Below, in pieces: positions 63,077 through 64,000 of a DNA stretch of 64,000 nt. The position numbers and the translations under genes are program-made. The stretch's first letter is position 1, and the number at the start of each line of letters is the position of its first letter. Source of the stretch: F23-D06 sp947167635 (GTDB taxonomy: Bacteria > Bacteroidota > Bacteroidia > Bacteroidales > WCHB1-69); NCBI GenBank assembly GCA_947167635.1, contig CAMVIT010000003.1, forward strand, positions 1 through 64,000, written 5' to 3'. The notes under the pieces were generated by a model. It saw nothing but the letters and a program-made list of their open reading frames with translations. It was not told where the DNA came from and searched no databases.

Positions 63077-64000
63077 TTACCGAGCGATAAGATCCGTTTT
63101 TTCCAGAAATTCTGTACAATCTTCAAAGGTGGCGAAGGTGTGCTCCTTCGGGACTACAGCGGGGATGACGTTCATCTTGGTAAGCATATACATAGGCTGC
63201 GGCTGGATGATGGTCATCAATACGATGATGCCCTTGGCCTGCAAGTCCTTGATGGCCGTCTCCATCGCATAGAGGCCAGACTGATCCATAAAACTGACTA
63301 AGCGCATCCGGATAATCACAATCTTGACATTGTCGGGCACATCGTGCATCACCTCTTGGAAACGGGTGATGGAGCCGAAGAAGATGGGTCCGTTGAGGCG
63401 CTGGATGTAGATCTGGTGCTTGGTCTCTTCCGAAAGTCCGTGCTCGTCTTTCCATGGCAACTCCTTGTCGAACTGGTTGATTTCGCCCGACTGGTAGCCG
63501 CTCTCCACCAGGTCGCTGGCGCGTTTCATAAAGAGCACGCAGGCGATGATCATTCCGATACCCACGGCGATAAGCAAATCCACGAAGACGGTGAGCAGCA
63601 ACACGGTGACGAGCACCACGGCGTCGGCGCGCGGGATGTTGGGCAGGTCTTTCAGCCCCTTGAAGTCGATGATGCCGACCCCCACGGTGATGAGGATGCC
63701 CGACAGCACGGAGAGCGGCACATATTTGACAAAACGGCCAAGTCCGAGCAGGATGGCGAGCAGGAAGAGGGCATGGACGATGCCCGACAGACGGGTGCGC
63801 CCGCCGCTTTTCACGTTGACCACCGTGCGCATCGTGGCGCCCGCGCCGCCAATGCCCGCGAACAGACCCGCAAACATATTGCCGATACCCTGACCGATCA
63901 ATTCCTTGTTGCTGTTATGTTTGGTCTTGGTGATGTTGTCGGCCACCACGGAGGTGAGCAGTGTGTCGATGGAACCGAGACCCGCCAAGGTGAGTGCCGG
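63077..64000 (-). CDS. SulP-family anion transporter, 5' end beyond the window
   Basis: C-terminal 307 residues in an open frame to the window end, so the N-terminal half is missing. AGLGSIDTLLTSVVADNIT is the SulP signature region; several hydrophobic segments follow (for example GIVHALFLLAILLGLGRFVKYV). The last 100 residues form a cytoplasmic STAS domain with VKIVIIRMRLVSFMDQSGLYAME. SulP proteins carry sulfate, bicarbonate or dicarboxylates; substrate not decidable here. Confidence 0.9.
   Translation of the reverse strand, partial: PALTLAGLGSIDTLLTSVVADNITKTKHNSNKELIGQGIGNMFAGLFAGIGGAGATMRTVVNVKSGGRTRLSGIVHALFLLAILLGLGRFVKYVPLSVLSGILITVGVGIIDFKGLKDLPNIPRADAVVLVTVLLLTVFVDLLIAVGIGMIIACVLFMKRASDLVESGYQSGEINQFDKELPWKDEHGLSEETKHQIYIQRLNGPIFFGSITRFQEVMHDVPDNVKIVIIRMRLVSFMDQSGLYAMETAIKDLQAKGIIVLMTIIQPQPMYMLTKMNVIPAVVPKEHTFATFEDCTEFLEKTDLIAR

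Overview
The window looks like a chromosomal segment of an anaerobic, T9SS-positive member of the Bacteroidales (Bacteroidota). Three things point there. Promoters carry the Bacteroidota -7 motif TAnnTTTG, several with a TTG about 19-20 bases upstream. Exported proteins end in type IX secretion (T9SS) sorting domains, both type A and type B. Many genes belong to families typical of Bacteroidales (DUF4175, the Lys-type phosphoglycerate dehydrogenase, lipoproteins with very short lipobox leaders). No genus can be assigned from the sequence alone.

Region 1-5043 is a patchwork: a chimeric relic (a lipoprotein-paralogue tail fused to a T9SS tail), an AAA_14/DUF4143 ATPase, an unknown lipoprotein, a nitroreductase-like lipoprotein and the tail of a GH92 glycosidase. 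Region 5044-16431 runs mostly on the minus strand: an exported C1B peptidase, then (plus strand) a LytTR regulator and tRNA-Arg(CCU), then a compact seven-gene minus-strand operon rpiB - LUD/Fe-S protein - DUF4175 protein - unknown - SGNH hydrolase - ybeY - mnmG. An AT-rich gene-free stretch at about 16495-17016 carries a perfect DnaA box plus several near matches. Gene direction flips there, from minus on the left to plus on the right, so I propose it as oriC.

Region 17032-25146 is all plus strand: a carboxypeptidase-regulatory-like protein, an MFS transporter, a lytic transglycosylase, and serC-serA interrupted by a four-helix-bundle gene, ending with tRNA-Arg(CCG). Region 25191-37156 mixes strands: an unusual MMPL/RND exporter, an HdrD-like Fe-S protein, small lipoproteins, two InlB-B-repeat lipoprotein paralogues, msrA, an HD hydrolase and a beta-helix T9SS cargo protein.

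Region 37236-54664 is mostly housekeeping: miaB, mutS2, comF, trmN6, manA, a YD-repeat protein, serS - TPR - ksgA, a chagasin-like inhibitor with a glycosyltransferase, gap and metG. Region 54992-64000 holds an unknown exported protein, a 1933-residue T9SS surface protein with five 156-bp tandem repeats, a GlsB-like membrane protein, an omega-amidase-like nitrilase, tRNA-Phe and a SulP transporter cut by the window edge. No insertion sequence, CRISPR array or rRNA was seen.
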